Source of the DNA: Bdellovibrionales bacterium RBG_16_40_8
GTDB lineage: Bacteria > Bdellovibrionota > Bdellovibrionia > Bdellovibrionales > UBA1609
DNA: 5,178 bases
Reading direction: 5' to 3'
NCBI GenBank assembly: GCA_001769925.1
Contig: MEPT01000021.1
Coordinates: 997-6,174 of the forward strand
Numbering within the stretch: the first letter of the stretch is position 1; each line of letters opens with the position of its first letter. Below, in pieces: positions 4,160-5,178 of the stretch. The notes under the pieces are model-generated. The model was not told the DNA's origin. It saw only the letters and a list, made by a program, of their open reading frames with translations, and searched no databases. A program made the translations under genes and the position numbers.

Positions 4160-4187
4160 TTGACAGGTATAAACCTTTCGAGCAAGT

Positions 4188-4216
4188 TTGCATTCATTTG
4201 CCTATATTTGATGCAA
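4188..4216. promoter_or_regulatory. Inverted repeat and promoter-like segment before the UPF0175 gene
   Basis: TTGCAT (4188-4193) and ATGCAA (4211-4216) form an inverted repeat 17 nt apart, centred about 40 nt before the UPF0175 start. TATATTTG at 4203-4210 fits the TAnnTTTG form of Bacteroidetes -10 boxes, but no matching upstream element stands at the usual distance. TTGACA at 4160-4165 has no -10 at 17 nt. The operator or promoter role is a guess from position. Confidence 0.2.
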
Positions 4217-4241
4217 CACTAATAACATTGGAAAAAATATT

Positions 4242-4505
4242 ATGACAAGAACAATTGTACTAGAGATTCCTGAAGAAATATTAGATGCTGTTAAAATTCC
4301 GCCGGATGAACTTGAAGAAGAAATGCGTAAAGAATTAGCACTATCTTTTTATAAGCGAGGTATTATATCATCAGGAGTTGCATCCCGATTAGCAAAGCTG
4401 ACAAGGTGGGAATTTGAAGAATTGTTAGGACGACACAAGATCACCCGGCATTATTCAGAAACAGATATTGAAGAAGATATAAAGTATGGCACTAATCGTC
4501 AGTGA
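4242..4505 (+). CDS. UPF0175 family antitoxin
   Basis: An 87-residue protein with the UPF0175 layout. Residues 3-9 form a short strand (RTIVLEI). PPDELEEEMRKELALSFYKRG (20-40) is the conserved acidic helix, and ISSGVASRLAKLTRWEFEELL (42-62) is the helix-turn-helix-like segment. The tail HYSETDIEEDIKY (70-82) is the usual toxin-contact end. The family forms TA pairs with DUF3368 PIN toxins, as it does here: the last 20 nt overlap the toxin gene. The N-terminal strand may dimerise on DNA like a ribbon-helix-helix protein, which would allow autoregulation; an inverted repeat lies upstream. Length is normal. The orphan at the left end of the window is a relative with only the HTH-like half visible. 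ATG 4242 is the first start in frame and gives the standard family N-terminus. Confidence 0.9.
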   Translation: MTRTIVLEIPEEILDAVKIPPDELEEEMRKELALSFYKRGIISSGVASRLAKLTRWEFEELLGRHKITRHYSETDIEEDIKYGTNRQ

Positions 4506-4980
4506 TTCATCAGTGCTAATACATCTTTCAGGAATAAATAGATTTGATTTACTGAAAGAAAATTACCAGCATATCATCACTTTGCCTGTTGTAAAAAGTG
4601 AAGTTGTTGATCAAGGAAGAAATAGACCAGGTGCAATAGAAGTGAAAAAAGCCATAGATGAGGGATGGATAAAAATAATCGAAGCAAAAAATAAAACATT
4701 AAGTCAAATCTTAAAGCAAAATCTGCATGAAGGTGAGGCAGAATCAATTGCCCTTGCAATAGAAAACCCTGATTCTTTATTATTAATCGACGAAAGCGAA
4801 GCCCGTAAAACTGCCAGATTATATAATCTGAAAATTACAGGGGTTATTGGTGTTTTAATCAAAGCTAAAATTCAGGGTAAAATTTCTTCTCTAAAGAATG
4901 AATTAGATAAGCTAAGGAACAGCGGTTTTTGGATAAGTGACAATGTTTATAAAAAAGCCGCTAATTCAGTTGGTGAGTGA
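4486..4980 (+). CDS. DUF3368 PIN-domain toxin
   Basis: A 164-residue PIN-like RNase of the DUF3368 family, near the usual length. The putative metal-binding acids are all present: Asp7 in VSDSSVLIHL, Glu39 in VVKSEV, Glu84 in HEGEAESIALA, and Asp102 in LLIDESEARKTA. The following ITGVIGVLIKAK (117-128) is the family's conserved helix after the active site. Such toxins are predicted to cut RNA and to be held inactive by UPF0175. The gene starts inside the antitoxin gene (20-nt overlap, ATG in AAGTATGGC), so translation depends on the upstream frame. It is intact from start to stop. The 198 bases after it hold no gene. Confidence 0.9.
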   Translation: MALIVSDSSVLIHLSGINRFDLLKENYQHIITLPVVKSEVVDQGRNRPGAIEVKKAIDEGWIKIIEAKNKTLSQILKQNLHEGEAESIALAIENPDSLLLIDESEARKTARLYNLKITGVIGVLIKAKIQGKISSLKNELDKLRNSGFWISDNVYKKAANSVGE

Positions 4981-5024
4981 CCTGTAGGTATAAAGGGTTA
5001 GGGGTATATCGTAGCGAAACGAAG

Positions 5025-5040
5025 ATCCCGCTGGCGGGAT
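5025..5040 (+). other. Small GC-rich hairpin without a U-run
   Basis: ATCCCG (5025-5030) pairs with CGGGAT (5035-5040) around CTGG. It lies 45 nt after the DUF3368 stop. It is too short, and lacks the T-run needed for a standard intrinsic terminator, though it could still slow polymerase or protect the mRNA end. Confidence 0.35.
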
Positions 5041-5049
5041 GGTATAAGG

Positions 5050-5098
5050 GAATGACAACTGAATGACAACGAATGACTTTGAATAACTACAGAATGAT
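5050..5098. repeat. GAATGAC repeat, about five units of 10-11 nt
   Basis: Units starting GAATGAC or a one-base variant begin at 5050, 5061, 5071, 5081 and 5092, with period 11, 10, 10, 11. The first three are nearly identical (GAATGACAAC form), and the last two have drifted. It lies between the small hairpin and the second heptamer array. No coding sense is seen. Confidence 0.65.
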
Positions 5099-5103
5099 CC
5101 CCC

Positions 5104-5178
5104 TCTGACTCCTGATCGGTGACTTCTGATCTCTGACCTCCGGTCTCCTGTCTCCGGACGCCGGGCTGCGAGCTGCGA
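5104..5178. repeat. Degenerate 7-nt array, copy 2 (runs off the window)
   Basis: From 5104 to the last base the sequence parses into ten consecutive heptamers plus five bases with no phase break. It starts with TCTGACT, passes TCTGATC and TCCGGTC, and ends with GC-rich TGCGAGC-type words. It shares an exact 18-nt core (5120-5137) with the first heptamer array (2887-2904). As in that copy, TGAC-type words come first and CCGG-type words follow. The array probably continues beyond the window. Confidence 0.75.

Noticed and set aside
4160..4188. Sigma-70 promoter at TTGACA 4160-4165
   Set aside because: The hexamer at 17 nt spacing is CAAGTT, which does not resemble a -10 box.
5025..5040. Intrinsic terminator after DUF3368
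   Set aside because: The stem is only 6 bp and no T-run follows.

Overview
The window is an accessory, toxin-antitoxin (TA) rich stretch of a bacterial chromosome. Every gene I can support lies on the + strand. I see no rRNA, tRNA, transposase, integrase or CRISPR array. The truncated lipoprotein suggests a diderm (Gram-negative) cell. The mix of TA families and the wordy intergenic repeats remind me of uncultured FCB-type lineages such as KSB1 or Calditrichota, but that is from memory and low confidence.

Layout: (1) 1-147, the 3' end of a UPF0175-like antitoxin gene without a partner. (2) 148-471, an octamer repeat field (TGCATGAC / ATGCATCC). (3) 472-693, a GC-rich N-terminal fragment of a lipoprotein. 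(4) 774-1181, an antitoxin followed by a PIN toxin that breaks off after about 40 residues and is joined to what looks like the tail of a four-helix-bundle gene. (5) 1187-1309, a GAGT/ACTC repeat unit. (6) 1431-2008, DUF433 antitoxin plus DUF5615 PIN-like toxin. (7) 2151-2704, DUF4258 toxin plus YgiT/MqsA-type zinc-finger antitoxin. (8) 2705-3101, heptamer and GAGT/ACTC repeats. (9) 3102-3674, a DUF7718-like plus DUF5647-like pair, a probable TA module. (10) 3694-3895, two more GAGT/ACTC units. (11) 3900-4159, remnants including the first 28 codons of a RelE/ParE-type toxin. (12) 4242-4980, UPF0175 antitoxin plus DUF3368 PIN toxin. (13) 4981-5178, a small hairpin, a GAATGAC array and a second heptamer array.

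The four intact pairs are tightly coupled internally: overlaps of 1, 4 and 20 nt, and one exact abutment. They are separated from each other by 140-570 bases made largely of degenerate short-period repeats. The GAGT/ACTC units also form imperfect inverted repeats. Three gene ends (PIN, four-helix bundle, RelE) are broken near these spacers. The picture is of interchangeable TA cassettes, with repeats at or near the junctions and with decaying remnants. The most unusual feature is the spacer DNA: at least four word families with fixed periods of 7, 8, 9 and 10-11 nt, degenerate in letters but largely strict in phase. I know of no named family that fits all of them.
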